Of a stretch of 64,000 nucleotides of DNA, positions 16,951 to 25,952 are shown piece by piece. The DNA is from an uncultured Lachnospiraceae bacterium (GTDB taxonomy: Bacteria > Bacillota > Clostridia > Lachnospirales > Lachnospiraceae), in NCBI GenBank assembly GCA_902775485.1, contig CACYMJ010000014.1, forward strand, positions 1-64,000. Direction: 5' to 3'. Made by a program: the position numbers and the translations under genes. Below the pieces are notes generated by a model, which was given only the letters and a program-made list of their open reading frames with translations, did no database searches and was not told the origin of the DNA. Within the stretch, counting starts at the first letter, position 1, and the number at the start of each line of letters is the position of its first letter.

Positions 16951-18041
16951 AGAACAACACCATAGAGCAGCTCAAGCATCTGTGCTGCATCTTCCTGATA
17001 GATTACTGTGGTTATCTCGTTGGTCTTTTCCGGGAACAGTTCTCCGGGCATGTTTCCGTCCGCGATCTTGACGGCTATGCAGATCGTATCGAATCCTATC
17101 GAATAACAGTCCTGCACTCCGAGACAGTAGATGACTCCGTCATTTAGATACCGGAGCGCTTCCTCGTCATGATCCATACCGACGATGACGGCATCGCTTT
17201 CAAGTTCGGTGACGGCTCTTGCGGCACCGACGGGATTGCTCATGTTGCAGCAGATTATACCGGACAGGTCCGGATTATCCGCCAATATCTTCTTTGTAAG
17301 ATCATAGGCCGTATCAACCGAATCGTTGTCGTATTCCGTTGCAACGATCTCCATATCGGGATACTTTGCGATCGTATCCTTCGCGCCTGCCGCACGGTCT
17401 TCATGGCACGGTGCACCGACGCTTCCTACAAGGATGGCAACCTTCCCCTTATAGCCGAGCTTTTCGCACAGCGCTTCCGTAAGGTCCGCACCGTCCTGAT
17501 AATTGTGGGTGTTGCCGACATATGCGATTCTCTTGCAGCCTTCCGAGGCATCGGAACTGGAGAATGTCATGACCTTTGCCCCGGAGTCGACCATTTCGTC
17601 AAGGATGGGAGAGATTATCGCATCATCCGCAACATCTACGCCGATGACGTCATAGTCCTTCGACAGCGCGTCATGAAGCCTCTGGGTCTGGTCTTCGGCG
17701 GAAGCTCCCTCGGGAGCCATATATTCGTAAGTTATTCTGATACCTTTATCGAGGAACTGACGCTGGGCATCTTCCATGCCGAGTGCAACCGCGTCCCACC
17801 ACGGATGTACTGTCTTGTATGTGAAATAGAAGTTGTAATGGTCTTTTTTGGGAACGTAGCTGTCCAGTTCGTGATCGAAGTTCACGGCGCTCTTAAGCTG
17901 CTCTGCCGACATGGCATGGCCGCCGGTATCACTTGCGGTACGCTTCGGATCTTCGACCGGAGCGTCTGCGCAGGCACTCAGGGCCAGAAGTGCGGCGAGC
18001 ACAACGGACAATATACCTGATTTTCGGGATATGATCTTCAT
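16947..18041 (-). CDS. Sugar-type solute-binding lipoprotein
   Basis: Encodes 364 residues from the ATG at 18041. A further in-frame start 14 codons upstream lacks a ribosome site. The lipoprotein signal has lipobox LSAC. The mature part fits the periplasmic-binding protein type 1 fold of RbsB-like proteins: HPWWDAVALGMEDAQRQF, DVIGVDVADDAIISPILDEMVDSGAKVMTFSS and VGMDHDEEALRYL. The known role is capture of a sugar or related ligand. With no permease or ATPase nearby and direct coupling to a Cache-GGDEF protein, a sensing role is more likely than transport. That is inference. Confidence 0.85.
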   Translation of the reverse strand: MKIISRKSGILSVVLAALLALSACADAPVEDPKRTASDTGGHAMSAEQLKSAVNFDHELDSYVPKKDHYNFYFTYKTVHPWWDAVALGMEDAQRQFLDKGIRITYEYMAPEGASAEDQTQRLHDALSKDYDVIGVDVADDAIISPILDEMVDSGAKVMTFSSSDASEGCKRIAYVGNTHNYQDGADLTEALCEKLGYKGKVAILVGSVGAPCHEDRAAGAKDTIAKYPDMEIVATEYDNDSVDTAYDLTKKILADNPDLSGIICCNMSNPVGAARAVTELESDAVIVGMDHDEEALRYLNDGVIYCLGVQDCYSIGFDTICIAVKIADGNMPGELFPEKTNEITTVIYQEDAAQMLELLYGVVL

Positions 18042-18143
18042 GATTTTAAACCTTTTGCCATGGCTTATCTGACGATATGCCAAAATTCATTGATTGTTAT
18101 TATAACACATATTTCAAAAACTGTATCAAAGAGCCGAATTTTA

Positions 18144-18172
18144 TTGTAAAAGACACGATAACCATTTATACT
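18144..18172 (+). promoter_or_regulatory. Sigma-A type promoter of chemoreceptor gene
   Basis: -35 TTGTAA (18144-18149), 17-base spacer, -10 TATACT (18167-18172). It lies 68 bases before the start codon of the receptor at 18240. A minus-strand TATAAT (complement of 18099-18104) could serve the divergent lipoprotein gene. Confidence 0.5.
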
Positions 18173-18239
18173 GATGATGTGTAGTTGCGGATGTGACATT
18201 TGTCCGCATCAATAAAGACAGAGAAAGGAAAGTGTATTT

Positions 18240-19724
18240 ATGGAAAGTACCAGATCAAACGAGGAGCGCGTCAACAGGACCGCGCTGATACTGTTCACCA
18301 TACTTACATCGATCATAAGTGTGGCGTACATTGTTCAGCTCATCAAGGGAGAGGCGGGGCTTGAAAAGTTCCTTCCTGTTGAGATATTCGACCTTGTACC
18401 GATGATCATCTGCTGGGTGTTATACAAGAAGGATCCCGAGACGCGGCTGATCAGACACGTGATAGGAATAGGATACGGTCTTTTCTATATAACCGTGTGC
18501 TTCGTAACGACAAACACGATCCTTGTATTTGTGTATGCGATACCGACTGTGATCCTGACATCTATGTTCAATGATTACAGACTTTCAGTGACATCGGGCA
18601 TCGGCGTATCTGTTATCGCGACAATACATGCCATCCGGTTTGCTTCGTTAAGACAGTGGCAGGATGGAGCGGTAGCCGATCTTGAGATCGAAGTTCTGAT
18701 AATGATCATCGTATCGCTTTTCTCCATAGTGGTTAACAAGGTTATCACCGACATAAATGATGCCAGTATCCGGGTCATCCATGATACGGGTGAGAAGAAT
18801 GAAGAGATGCTCTCAAATGTCATCAATGTTTCGGGAGAACTTGTCGATGATGTCGACAACGTTTCCGAGAAGATAACACTGCTTGTTGAATCGGGTGAGA
18901 ATACGCTCGGTGCGATGAGGGAGGTTCAGTCGGGATCTACCGATACGGCGGAATCCGTTCAGAACCAGCTGCTTAAGACCGAAGAGATCCAGACACAGAT
19001 AGAGAATGTTACGAATGCGGCCAATGAGATCAGTGCCAATACAGCGGATGCCGTTGAAGCGATCAGAGAGGGCCGTGCAAATATCGAAAAGCTCATCGAG
19101 CAGTCACAGATATCCGAACAGGCAGGCGACAGTGTTATACAGGATGTAGAAGGCCTCAAGACATCAACGCAGCAGATGGAGACGATAGTATCTCTTATCC
19201 AGTCCGTTGCATCACAGACGAGCCTGCTCGCGCTGAATGCTTCGATCGAGGCTGCAAGAGCCGGGGAGGCCGGAAGAGGATTTGCAGTTGTTGCAACGGA
19301 AATATCAAATCTTGCCGGACAGACCCAGGATGCAACCGAGAACATTAACAAGCTCATCGCCGGAATATCGGATGAGATAGGTGCTGTTGTAAGAGCGATC
19401 AATTCTCTTGTTGAGAGCAACCAGATACAGAATCAGTCGGCAAACGTTACTTCCGAAAGCTTTGACAAGATCGTCGAAAGCGCGAGAAGGATCAGGGACA
19501 ATTCCGGAAATCTTACGGATATCGTCCAGAAGCTTGCAACCGCCAACAATGAGATCGTGGACAGCATCCAGACGATATCGGCAATATCCGAGGAGGTTTC
19601 CGCTCATTCAACGACAACATGCGAAGCTACCGAGGAGAATCAGCAGATACTTAACGATGTCAGAAATATCGTCAATGATATGAACCTGGCTGCTGACAGA
19701 CTCAAACAGCTCAGCAACGCCTGA
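18240..19724 (+). CDS. Methyl-accepting chemotaxis protein, multi-helix type
   Basis: A 494-residue chemoreceptor. About six membrane helices in residues 13-168 replace the usual extracellular sensor, so the signal is probably sensed within or near the membrane. Residues 200-494 are a long coiled coil. Its hairpin tip, [19 protein letters not shown] (within about residues 319-355), is the CheA/CheW-binding signature. No HAMP domain is evident. GAAAGG lies upstream of ATG. It is divergent from the SBP/diguanylate cyclase pair. Confidence 0.92.
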   Translation: MESTRSNEERVNRTALILFTILTSIISVAYIVQLIKGEAGLEKFLPVEIFDLVPMIICWVLYKKDPETRLIRHVIGIGYGLFYITVCFVTTNTILVFVYAIPTVILTSMFNDYRLSVTSGIGVSVIATIHAIRFASLRQWQDGAVADLEIEVLIMIIVSLFSIVVNKVITDINDASIRVIHDTGEKNEEMLSNVINVSGELVDDVDNVSEKITLLVESGENTLGAMREVQSGSTDTAESVQNQLLKTEEIQTQIENVTNAANEISANTADAVEAIREGRANIEKLIEQSQISEQAGDSVIQDVEGLKTSTQQMETIVSLIQSVASQTSLLALNASIEAARAGEAGRGFAVVATEISNLAGQTQDATENINKLIAGISDEIGAVVRAINSLVESNQIQNQSANVTSESFDKIVESARRIRDNSGNLTDIVQKLATANNEIVDSIQTISAISEEVSAHSTTTCEATEENQQILNDVRNIVNDMNLAADRLKQLSNA

Positions 19725-19745
19725 TCGATACTGATATATAAAACG

Positions 19746-19783
19746 GAGTCCGCGGCCATGCATTGACCACGGACTCTGTTTTT
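19746..19783 (+). terminator. Intrinsic terminator after chemoreceptor gene
   Basis: Stem GAGTCCGCGG / CCACGGACTC (one mismatch pair) with an 11-base loop, then TG and five T residues. Confidence 0.8.
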
Positions 19784-19819
19784 GTATTTCAACGTAAGCG
19801 GGACGCTCTTATCTGTCCA

Positions 19820-20041
19820 TCAGCTCATCGATGCGATGAGGGCATCGATCTCCGCCTGTGAGAGTATCCTGCCGGGATTTCCGCCTGCAGGAGCAGCCGC
19901 TGCCGGTGCAGGTGCAGCAGGAGCAGCCGCAGGAGTAACGTTTGATGCGGTAAATGCCGCACCTCCGCCTGCCTGAGGTGATTTGCCCATTATGCTCGCA
20001 AGCAGTGCCTGCTGTTCAGGATCAAGACCGTTAGCGTCCAT
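19820..20041 (-). CDS. Small Ala/Pro-rich protein with C-terminal FliM-like CheY-binding peptide
   Basis: A 73-residue protein. The N-terminal part (MDANGLDPEQQALLASIMGK) is helical, the middle is a low-complexity Ala/Pro/Gly linker (about 35-55), and the C-terminus is ILSQAEIDALIASMS. This tail closely matches the N-terminal segments of FliM (LSQNEIDSLL) and FliY (LSQDEINALL) encoded in this same window. That segment in FliM binds phosphorylated CheY. A free peptide of this type could sequester CheY-P or recruit it to a complex. This is inference. It lies between two chemoreceptor genes and has an extended -10 promoter upstream. Confidence 0.7.
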   Translation of the reverse strand: MDANGLDPEQQALLASIMGKSPQAGGGAAFTASNVTPAAAPAAPAPAAAAPAGGNPGRILSQAEIDALIASMS

Positions 20042-20082
20042 TAACGTCAGCCCTTTCTTATATCAAAAGTGAATTGCGTTGT

Positions 20083-20091
20083 ATTATAACA
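20083..20091 (-). promoter_or_regulatory. Extended -10 promoter of the small CheY-motif gene
   Basis: Minus strand TGTTATAAT (TGnTATAAT), 42 bases before the start codon. No clear -35 is present, as is common for extended -10 promoters. Confidence 0.5.
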
Positions 20092-20179
20092 TACTTTTCC
20101 GGATTGCTCCATATATAAAATCAAGCATCACTCGAAACCGAAAAAATGTCACATATCATGCAATATGCGCAAAAAGTAT

Positions 20180-20209
20180 TTGACATCATGCGTATCAACT
20201 CATCATAAT
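20180..20209 (+). promoter_or_regulatory. Sigma-A type promoter of Cache chemoreceptor
   Basis: -35 TTGACA (20180-20185), 18-base spacer, -10 CATAAT (20204-20209). Transcription would start near 20216, leaving a leader of about 38 bases. Confidence 0.65.
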
Positions 20210-20253
20210 ACTAGGTATCAAAAGGTTGTATGACCAAGGAGGAGAAGATCAAG

Positions 20254-22245
20254 ATGAAGGGAACTATCAAAGCAAGACTTACACTGGCGGTAATACTTAT
20301 CGTTGTAGCCGCTCTGCTTGTTTCCACGGCGATCCTTGTCGGGACATCGGGCAGCAAGCTGACGGATGAGCTGACAAGTGAGCTTCAGCTCAATGCCGAT
20401 AAGTACGCGAATTCGATCAACAGCTGGATCGAGATGGAAAAGGGAATGAACGCCGCAGGCGCAGCAGCACTTGCAGCCATCCCCGAAGGGCATTATGACA
20501 GGGAGCATGTTCAGAGCGTTGTTACGGCAGAGGCTGACGGACATCCCGAATTCCTTAACCTGTACTACGGTATGGAAGACAAGGTTCATATACAGATGGA
20601 TCCTGCCGCAACAGTTCCGGACGGATACGATCCCACCGCAAGAGGCTGGTACAAGGCAGCCCAGGCAGCGGGCACAACGATCGTGACCGATCCTTATATG
20701 GACGTTCTGATCGGCGGCATGTGCATCACCATCGCAACACCCGTTTACAGGAACGGACAGCTTGCCGGAGTACTCGGCGCCGATTTTACCCTTGATTATA
20801 TTTCGGAAGTTGTAAACAGCATTCCTTATGACAAGGGAGAATACGGATTCCTTATAGATGCATCGGGCAATTACATCATGCATGAGAACCAGGCATATCT
20901 TCCCGGAGAGGACGTTGCAACATCGGCCGCTTCGGTTATGCCGGGCATATCAGAGGTCATCTCCAAGCCCGGAGGAAGCGTGGTACTTGCCAAGGACTAT
21001 GATTCGGAGAAGAATTATTTTGCAACATCCAAGATAGAAGGATGCGACTGGCTCCTCGGACTTGCGCTTCCCGCAGGCAACGTAAAGAGCAACATCACCA
21101 CACTTATAGTAACGGGTATCATCATAGCGGTCATTTCAATAGCGGCGGTCATCCTGATCATGACGAAACTGATCGGTACGCAGCTTGCCCCGATGGAAGA
21201 TATGAAATCTTTCATCAAGGATAAGGTCATCGGAAACGACAATATTCAGGAGACAGGTTCAGAGGTCGAGGAGATCAGGTATCTTCTCGGGGAACTTGAA
21301 AGCCGCGTTGTCGATACGATCCACAAAACAAAGGGTGAGTCGCAGCTTATCAGGGACAAGATGACATCGGCATCGGGTAAGATCGATGGCATCAATAACA
21401 GCATATCCGAGATCAGCCAGGCAATGAACCGTACGGAAGACGGTATCGAGACACAGACCGAGAGTATCCGCAGCATCGAAGAGATATGTAACAGCGTAAT
21501 GGCAACGGCCGAGTCGTTTGCTGACGATACGAAGCAGATGAACGAGCGTACGAACGAGATCATCGGAAGAGTCAAGGCCATGGTTCCCGACATTCTCAAC
21601 AACAAGAAACATGCCGTTACGATGACGAACCAGACCAAGACCGAGCTTGAGGAAGCACTCAAGGGCATCCAGGTCATCGAGCAGATCGTTGACGTTGCAA
21701 GCGCCATCCAGGGTATCGCAACACAGACGAATCTTCTCGCACTTAATGCATCGATAGAGGCAGCAAGAGCAGGAGAGGCCGGCAGAGGTTTTGCCGTTGT
21801 CGCTGATGAGATCAACAGCCTTGCTTCGACAACGGGCAGCGAGATCGAAAAGGTCAACGCACTGACAAGTGAAGTTACGGCAAACGTAAACGAGCTGTCC
21901 AAGGTAAGCAACCAGATCATCAGATTCCTGACCGAGAGCGTGCTTAAGGATTACGACAATCTTGAAACGCTCGCCAACAACTATATGGAAGATGCCAACT
22001 ACTACAGTGACATCAGCAGGGGTCTCGGAACGGGCGCCGAGCAGGTCAATGCATCGGTTGCCGAGATCAACACCGTTCTCGAGCGCATCAGCAGCGCACA
22101 GAGGGAACTCGGCGAGGCCGTACACGATATCTCGGGCAACATGCAGAGCATTACCGAATCGAGCGCGAACGTATCAGGAGAAGCGAAGGAAGTCATGGAA
22201 AGCATCACTTCACTTCAGGATACAACGGACAGATTTAACGTATAA
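20254..22245 (+). CDS. Methyl-accepting chemotaxis protein with double Cache sensor
   Basis: Encodes 663 residues from the ATG at 20254, preferred because AAGGAGG lies 11 bases upstream. A further ATG at 20230 has a weaker site. Membrane helices (about 8-28 and 282-303) bracket an extracellular double-Cache domain (dCache_1 pattern, with ARGWYKAAQ and the [16 protein letters not shown] strand pair). A long cytoplasmic coiled coil holds the tip [19 protein letters not shown] (within about 485-520). Cache domains of this class bind amino acids or other small ligands, but the ligand here is unknown. Confidence 0.93.
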   Translation: MKGTIKARLTLAVILIVVAALLVSTAILVGTSGSKLTDELTSELQLNADKYANSINSWIEMEKGMNAAGAAALAAIPEGHYDREHVQSVVTAEADGHPEFLNLYYGMEDKVHIQMDPAATVPDGYDPTARGWYKAAQAAGTTIVTDPYMDVLIGGMCITIATPVYRNGQLAGVLGADFTLDYISEVVNSIPYDKGEYGFLIDASGNYIMHENQAYLPGEDVATSAASVMPGISEVISKPGGSVVLAKDYDSEKNYFATSKIEGCDWLLGLALPAGNVKSNITTLIVTGIIIAVISIAAVILIMTKLIGTQLAPMEDMKSFIKDKVIGNDNIQETGSEVEEIRYLLGELESRVVDTIHKTKGESQLIRDKMTSASGKIDGINNSISEISQAMNRTEDGIETQTESIRSIEEICNSVMATAESFADDTKQMNERTNEIIGRVKAMVPDILNNKKHAVTMTNQTKTELEEALKGIQVIEQIVDVASAIQGIATQTNLLALNASIEAARAGEAGRGFAVVADEINSLASTTGSEIEKVNALTSEVTANVNELSKVSNQIIRFLTESVLKDYDNLETLANNYMEDANYYSDISRGLGTGAEQVNASVAEINTVLERISSAQRELGEAVHDISGNMQSITESSANVSGEAKEVMESITSLQDTTDRFNV

Positions 22246-22269
22246 CATCATACATAACGATCAATGCAA

Positions 22270-22300
22270 AAGACCGCCGGCAATGCCGACGGTCTTGTTG
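22270..22300 (+). terminator. Terminator-like hairpin after Cache chemoreceptor
   Basis: Arms AAGACCG / CGGTCTT with inner CGGCA / TGCCG pairing. The tail (GTTGTTG) is only moderately T-rich, so strength is uncertain. Confidence 0.5.
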
Positions 22301-22328
22301 TATATAACACAGCTTTATAGATCGTTCT

Positions 22329-22742
22329 TTATACCGGACTATGCCCCCCCAGATTTGCAGTGATCCTGTCAAGATATGATCTGAGCTGTTCGACCTCTTT
22401 ATCGGAAAAACCGGCTAAAGCAGCTGTGGTCGTATCATCAAGTCCGTCTGATACGACCTTGAACATCTCCTTTCCCTTTTCTGTAGGATATATCTCATAT
22501 GAACGTTTGTCTTCGGCTGAGGGCCTTCGCTCTATAAGGCCTCTCTGCTCCATCGTCGTAAGTACGGTCGATACGGTGGCAGGCTTTAAGAAACAGTTTG
22601 TTGCTATATCGATCTGACGACACCCCTCATTTCTCATCAGATACAGAAAGATCTTGGGATTGCCGTAGTTAAGACCGTAATCCATGGCCCTGTTTTCCAT
22701 GTTCTTTGTAAATGCCCAGTATGCATTAAAAAGTGATTTCAT
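22329..22742 (-). CDS. MarR-family transcriptional regulator
   Basis: A 137-residue winged helix-turn-helix protein. The recognition-helix region CRQIDIATNCFLKPATVSTVLTTMEQRGLI, the RRPSAEDKRSYEIYPTEKGK wing, and the C-terminal dimer helix follow the MarR layout. Start ATG has AGGAGCGG upstream on the minus strand. It is divergent from a chemoreceptor gene, with overlapping promoters and a palindrome between them. It therefore probably controls the receptor and itself. The inducing ligand is unknown. It converges on the terminator of the upstream receptor. Confidence 0.88.
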   Translation of the reverse strand: MKSLFNAYWAFTKNMENRAMDYGLNYGNPKIFLYLMRNEGCRQIDIATNCFLKPATVSTVLTTMEQRGLIERRPSAEDKRSYEIYPTEKGKEMFKVVSDGLDDTTTAALAGFSDKEVEQLRSYLDRITANLGGHSPV

Positions 22743-22778
22743 GTCCGCTCCTGTTTTTTTTTTAAGTGTATTTTCGCT

Positions 22779-22807
22779 ATTATAATTGACGGGAGCGTGA
22801 AAAACAA
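22779..22807 (-). promoter_or_regulatory. Promoter of marR-type gene
   Basis: Minus strand: -35 TTGTTT (complement of 22802-22807), 17-base spacer, -10 TATAAT (complement of 22779-22784). It overlaps the opposing chemoreceptor promoter. Confidence 0.55.
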
Positions 22808-22814
22808 CTATAAT
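22786..22814 (+). promoter_or_regulatory. Promoter of third chemoreceptor gene
   Basis: -35 TTGACG (22786-22791), 17-base spacer, -10 TATAAT (22809-22814). This is a strong sigma-A type match, and the palindrome begins 8 bases downstream of the -10. Confidence 0.7.
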
Positions 22815-22821
22815 TACAAAC

Positions 22822-22837
22822 AGTTAGAAATCTAACT
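22822..22837. promoter_or_regulatory. Palindrome, likely MarR operator
   Basis: Perfect inverted repeat AGTTAGA-AA-TCTAACT at the predicted transcription start of the receptor gene. MarR proteins bind palindromes of this size, and binding here would block initiation. Confidence 0.6.
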
Positions 22838-22857
22838 ATCAGAATAGGAGAAAAAAT

Positions 22858-24513
22858 ATGAAAAAGAGCAAACTCACCATAAAAGTTCAGCTGCTTCTTA
22901 TGTCCATTCTTCCGGTGATCATCATCGGAGTTGTCCTGCTTCTTGTTGTTGTAAGCAAGATGAAGGCGGGAATGATGGATGAGGCTCTTGAAGGGCTGAT
23001 GGCATCCGCCGAGATGTTCAGGGAACAGATGGCCATCACCGACATGGATCTTACAACGAATCAGCTCGAGGATGAGTGTAAGGCTTCTACAGGATATGAT
23101 TTTACGAGATTCGAAGGAGATACGAGAGCGTCAACTTCAGTTGTGAAGGCAGACGGTACGCGTCCGATAGGAACACAGGCCGCACCTGAGGTTGTCGAGG
23201 CAGTTCTTAAGAAAGGTGAGAGATATACTTCCGAGAAGACGGACGTAGCAGGAAAAGAGTACTGCGTTGCCTATACACCGATCAAGGATGAGACGGGCAA
23301 GATAACCGGTATGGCATTTGCCGGCAAGCCCACCGCTGAGATGGAGGCAGCCGTTTCGAAGAGCATAACTTCGATCGTTATTATAGGCGTCAGTGTTCTG
23401 ATAGTAACGATAATCGTTGTGTTCATCATAGCAAACCGTCTCGTCAGCGCGGTCATCAGGATCAACAACGTGATCAACAGGCTTGCAGCCGGTGAGTTCG
23501 AGCGGACAGAGGATGTTGTCCTTCGTAACGATGAGCTCGGACAGATGATGAACAGTTCCAATACTCTTATAGATGTTCTGACAAATGTTATCAATGATAT
23601 AAAGGGAGTATCCTCTGCACTTCGTGACAAGGCCAAGGACCTTAGCGATACTTCCGCGCAGCTTAGTGATACGACGGACGGTGTCTCGACCGCTGTACAG
23701 GATATGGCATCCGGTGCTGTCGAGCAGACCGAATCGATCGAGAAGATGACACATAACGTAGATACACTCTCACAGGCGATCCGTACGGTTGCCGAGGATG
23801 CAGAGTCGCTTGCTTCATCAGCCGCTGACATGAGCACGGCTGCGGAAGAGTCGGCAAGAGCACTTGAACAGCTCTCCGTGAACATGAACTCGATGGAGAC
23901 GGCCGTTAACGAGATCAGCACAACGATGAGAGATACCAACACCGCAGTCAAGAACGTTAACGAGAAGGTTGACGGTATCAACAATATCGCTTCCCAGACA
24001 AATCTTCTCGCACTTAATGCTTCGATCGAGGCAGCAAGAGCGGGAGAGGCCGGAAGAGGTTTTGCGGTTGTTGCCGAGGAGATCGGAAGCCTTGCTACCG
24101 AATCATCCCAGACAGCCGATGAGATCAAGGGCGAGATGGCGCGTCTGCTCACGCAGGCGGAAAAGGCCAGCACCAAGGCAGAAGAGGTCAGCAGTATCGG
24201 CAACAATGTCATTCAGGTGCTTCAGGAGACAGTTGATAAGATCAATACACTTATGGACGGCGTTAACATGACCGTTGACGGTGTCAACAATATATCCGCA
24301 CTTACCGAAGAGTGCGATGCATCCAAGGTAGTCATCGTTGATGCGATAAGCTCCCTGTCCGCGATATCCGAAGAGTACGCGGCTTCTACCGAGGAGACGA
24401 GCGCATCGATGCAGGAGATCAACGCAAACATCAATACGCTCGCAGGAAGTGCTGAGGAACTGATGAACGTTGCCCACAAGCTTGATGACGATCTTGAATT
24501 CTTTAAACTGTAA
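22858..24513 (+). CDS. Methyl-accepting chemotaxis protein with single Cache sensor
   Basis: A 551-residue chemoreceptor. Helices at about 8-32 and 168-190 surround a short single-Cache domain (about 33-165, ending in [21 protein letters not shown]). A HAMP domain follows (about 191-245, [14 protein letters not shown]), then the coiled coil with tip [19 protein letters not shown] (within about 374-410). AGGAG lies upstream of ATG. It is probably repressed by the divergent MarR-type gene and ended by a terminator. Confidence 0.93.
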   Translation: MKKSKLTIKVQLLLMSILPVIIIGVVLLLVVVSKMKAGMMDEALEGLMASAEMFREQMAITDMDLTTNQLEDECKASTGYDFTRFEGDTRASTSVVKADGTRPIGTQAAPEVVEAVLKKGERYTSEKTDVAGKEYCVAYTPIKDETGKITGMAFAGKPTAEMEAAVSKSITSIVIIGVSVLIVTIIVVFIIANRLVSAVIRINNVINRLAAGEFERTEDVVLRNDELGQMMNSSNTLIDVLTNVINDIKGVSSALRDKAKDLSDTSAQLSDTTDGVSTAVQDMASGAVEQTESIEKMTHNVDTLSQAIRTVAEDAESLASSAADMSTAAEESARALEQLSVNMNSMETAVNEISTTMRDTNTAVKNVNEKVDGINNIASQTNLLALNASIEAARAGEAGRGFAVVAEEIGSLATESSQTADEIKGEMARLLTQAEKASTKAEEVSSIGNNVIQVLQETVDKINTLMDGVNMTVDGVNNISALTEECDASKVVIVDAISSLSAISEEYAASTEETSASMQEINANINTLAGSAEELMNVAHKLDDDLEFFKL

Positions 24514-24553
24514 TTCCCTTCCTCTATAGTTATACACCTTTAAAAAGGGGGGT

Positions 24554-24588
24554 CCCGGCTACGCTACACGGCCGGGGCTTCCTTTTTT
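24554..24588 (+). terminator. Intrinsic terminator after third chemoreceptor
   Basis: Stem CCCGGC / GCCGGG with an 11-base loop, followed by a short spacer and six T residues. Confidence 0.7.
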
Positions 24589-24623
24589 GTGCTGCAGCGG
24601 TCATTTGTGCTGCAGCGGTCATT
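24588..24623. repeat. 18-bp tandem duplication
   Basis: Two perfect copies of TGTGCTGCAGCGGTCATT, directly after the terminator T-run. Looks like a small slippage or recombination duplication. Confidence 0.8.
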
Positions 24624-24691
24624 GAAAAACACATCCGATGATGATATCTTATTACCACGATCATATTGTAAAGGATGAAGGTATTTGGTTT

Positions 24692-25648
24692 ATGAAGATA
24701 ATAGTGATCAATAATCTGCTCGAAGAACGGCACTTTGACATGATAAAAAAGACCGCCGCATCAGTCGGCGCAACGGTAAAGATCTATGAAACCGAGAAGG
24801 ACATACCGGATGAGGATCTTGATGCGGATGTTGTATACGGGTTCGGAACGAACATCGCAAAAAAGAGCACATCGATTAAATGGCTGTGTGTGCCGTCGGC
24901 AGGGGTTGATTTTCTCATGGGGGATGACTGCTTTGCGAACAGGGACTGTATACTCACCAATTCAGCCGGTGCATACGGTGTTACGATCGCGGAGCATATG
25001 ACAGCCGTAACGCTCATGATGATGAGAAATCTGGCCGGATATGTTGAGGGAGATCTTAACAGGAAGTGGCTGATGCCGCAGAAACAGCGCTCAATCAAGG
25101 ACAGCAGGATCACCGTCCTCGGTACGGGAGATATCGGCAGGACATTTGCAAAAAGGGTCAGATCGTTTGAGCCTGAGTGTATTGTCGGTATTAACAGAAG
25201 TGGAAGTTTGCCGGAAGAGTTTGACAGATGTTATAAGGTTACTGATCTTGAGGATATACTTCCGGTCACGGATGTTCTTGAGATGTGCCTTCCCGCAACC
25301 GGCGAGACAAAGGATATCATGACATATGAGCGGATGATGATGCTGCCGGAGGGCGCATATATCGTCAACGTCGGGCGCGGTTCGGCGATCGATGAGGATG
25401 CGCTCGTAAAATGTCTAGAAAGCGGACATCTTGCAGGTGCGGCACTTGATGTGTTCAGGCAGGAGCCGCTGCCGGAATCTTCACCGCTGTGGAGCGTGAA
25501 AAATCTTCTGATAACTCCTCATGTTGCCGGAAATCTTACGCTGGCACATACCAAGGATAAAAACGTCGGCATGTTCTGCGAGGACCTCGTAAGATTCGCC
25601 GGAGGCAAAACGCTCAAATACATGGTGGACAGAAGCAGGGGATATTGA
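24692..25648 (+). CDS. D-2-hydroxyacid dehydrogenase
   Basis: Encodes 318 residues from the ATG at 24692 (AAGG about 9 bases upstream). A longer in-frame start at 24638 has no ribosome site. The Rossmann motif GTGDIG (in VLGTGDIGRTF) binds NAD. The catalytic set is visible: R in VNVGRGSAID, E in FRQEPLPESS, H in ITPHVAGN. This matches D-isomer-specific 2-hydroxyacid dehydrogenases. The exact substrate (glycerate, lactate, phosphoglycerate or other) cannot be told from sequence. It ends 36 bases before the TM2 gene. Confidence 0.85.
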   Translation: MKIIVINNLLEERHFDMIKKTAASVGATVKIYETEKDIPDEDLDADVVYGFGTNIAKKSTSIKWLCVPSAGVDFLMGDDCFANRDCILTNSAGAYGVTIAEHMTAVTLMMMRNLAGYVEGDLNRKWLMPQKQRSIKDSRITVLGTGDIGRTFAKRVRSFEPECIVGINRSGSLPEEFDRCYKVTDLEDILPVTDVLEMCLPATGETKDIMTYERMMMLPEGAYIVNVGRGSAIDEDALVKCLESGHLAGAALDVFRQEPLPESSPLWSVKNLLITPHVAGNLTLAHTKDKNVGMFCEDLVRFAGGKTLKYMVDRSRGY

Positions 25649-25684
25649 TAACATGTAAGAAACAATAAAACTTTGGAGGATATT

Positions 25685-25930
25685 ATGGGACAGAAGGACA
25701 GAGTAGCTGCGGGACTCCTCGCGATATTCATAGGAGGACTCGGCATACACAAATTTTATCTCGGATACAATAAGGAGGGGATCATCACACTCGTGATAAG
25801 CCTTGCGACATGCGGTATCGGCGCAACGGTCATGTCGATAATCGGTCTGATAGAAGGTATCATGTACCTTACGAAGACGGATGACGATTTTCAGTATACT
25901 TATGTGGAAGGGTATAAACCCTGGTTCTGA
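25685..25930 (+). CDS. TM2 domain membrane protein
   Basis: Encodes 81 residues from the ATG at 25685, with GGAGG 6 bases upstream. The GGLGIHKFYLGY signature, followed by the second helix (about 35-60), defines a TM2 domain: two membrane helices joined by a short loop. In bacteria its function is not established. The gene sits between a dehydrogenase and a convergent glycosidase without clear link to either. Confidence 0.85.
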   Translation: MGQKDRVAAGLLAIFIGGLGIHKFYLGYNKEGIITLVISLATCGIGATVMSIIGLIEGIMYLTKTDDDFQYTYVEGYKPWF

Positions 25931-25952
25931 CGGCTGTTATGAACACGCCCGG

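Noticed and set aside
23271..24212. Long open frames opposite the chemoreceptors
   Set aside because: They are antisense shadows of the conserved coiled-coil coding sequence, with no ribosome site or family match.
18240..24513. Sigma-28 type promoters upstream of the three chemoreceptors
   Set aside because: I found no TAAA then CCGATA-like pair in the expected positions; sigma-A type promoters fit better.
9000..24700. c-di-GMP riboswitch near the GGDEF and receptor genes
   Set aside because: I looked for the conserved GEMM elements in the leader regions and did not recognise them. A covariance-model search would be needed to exclude one fully.
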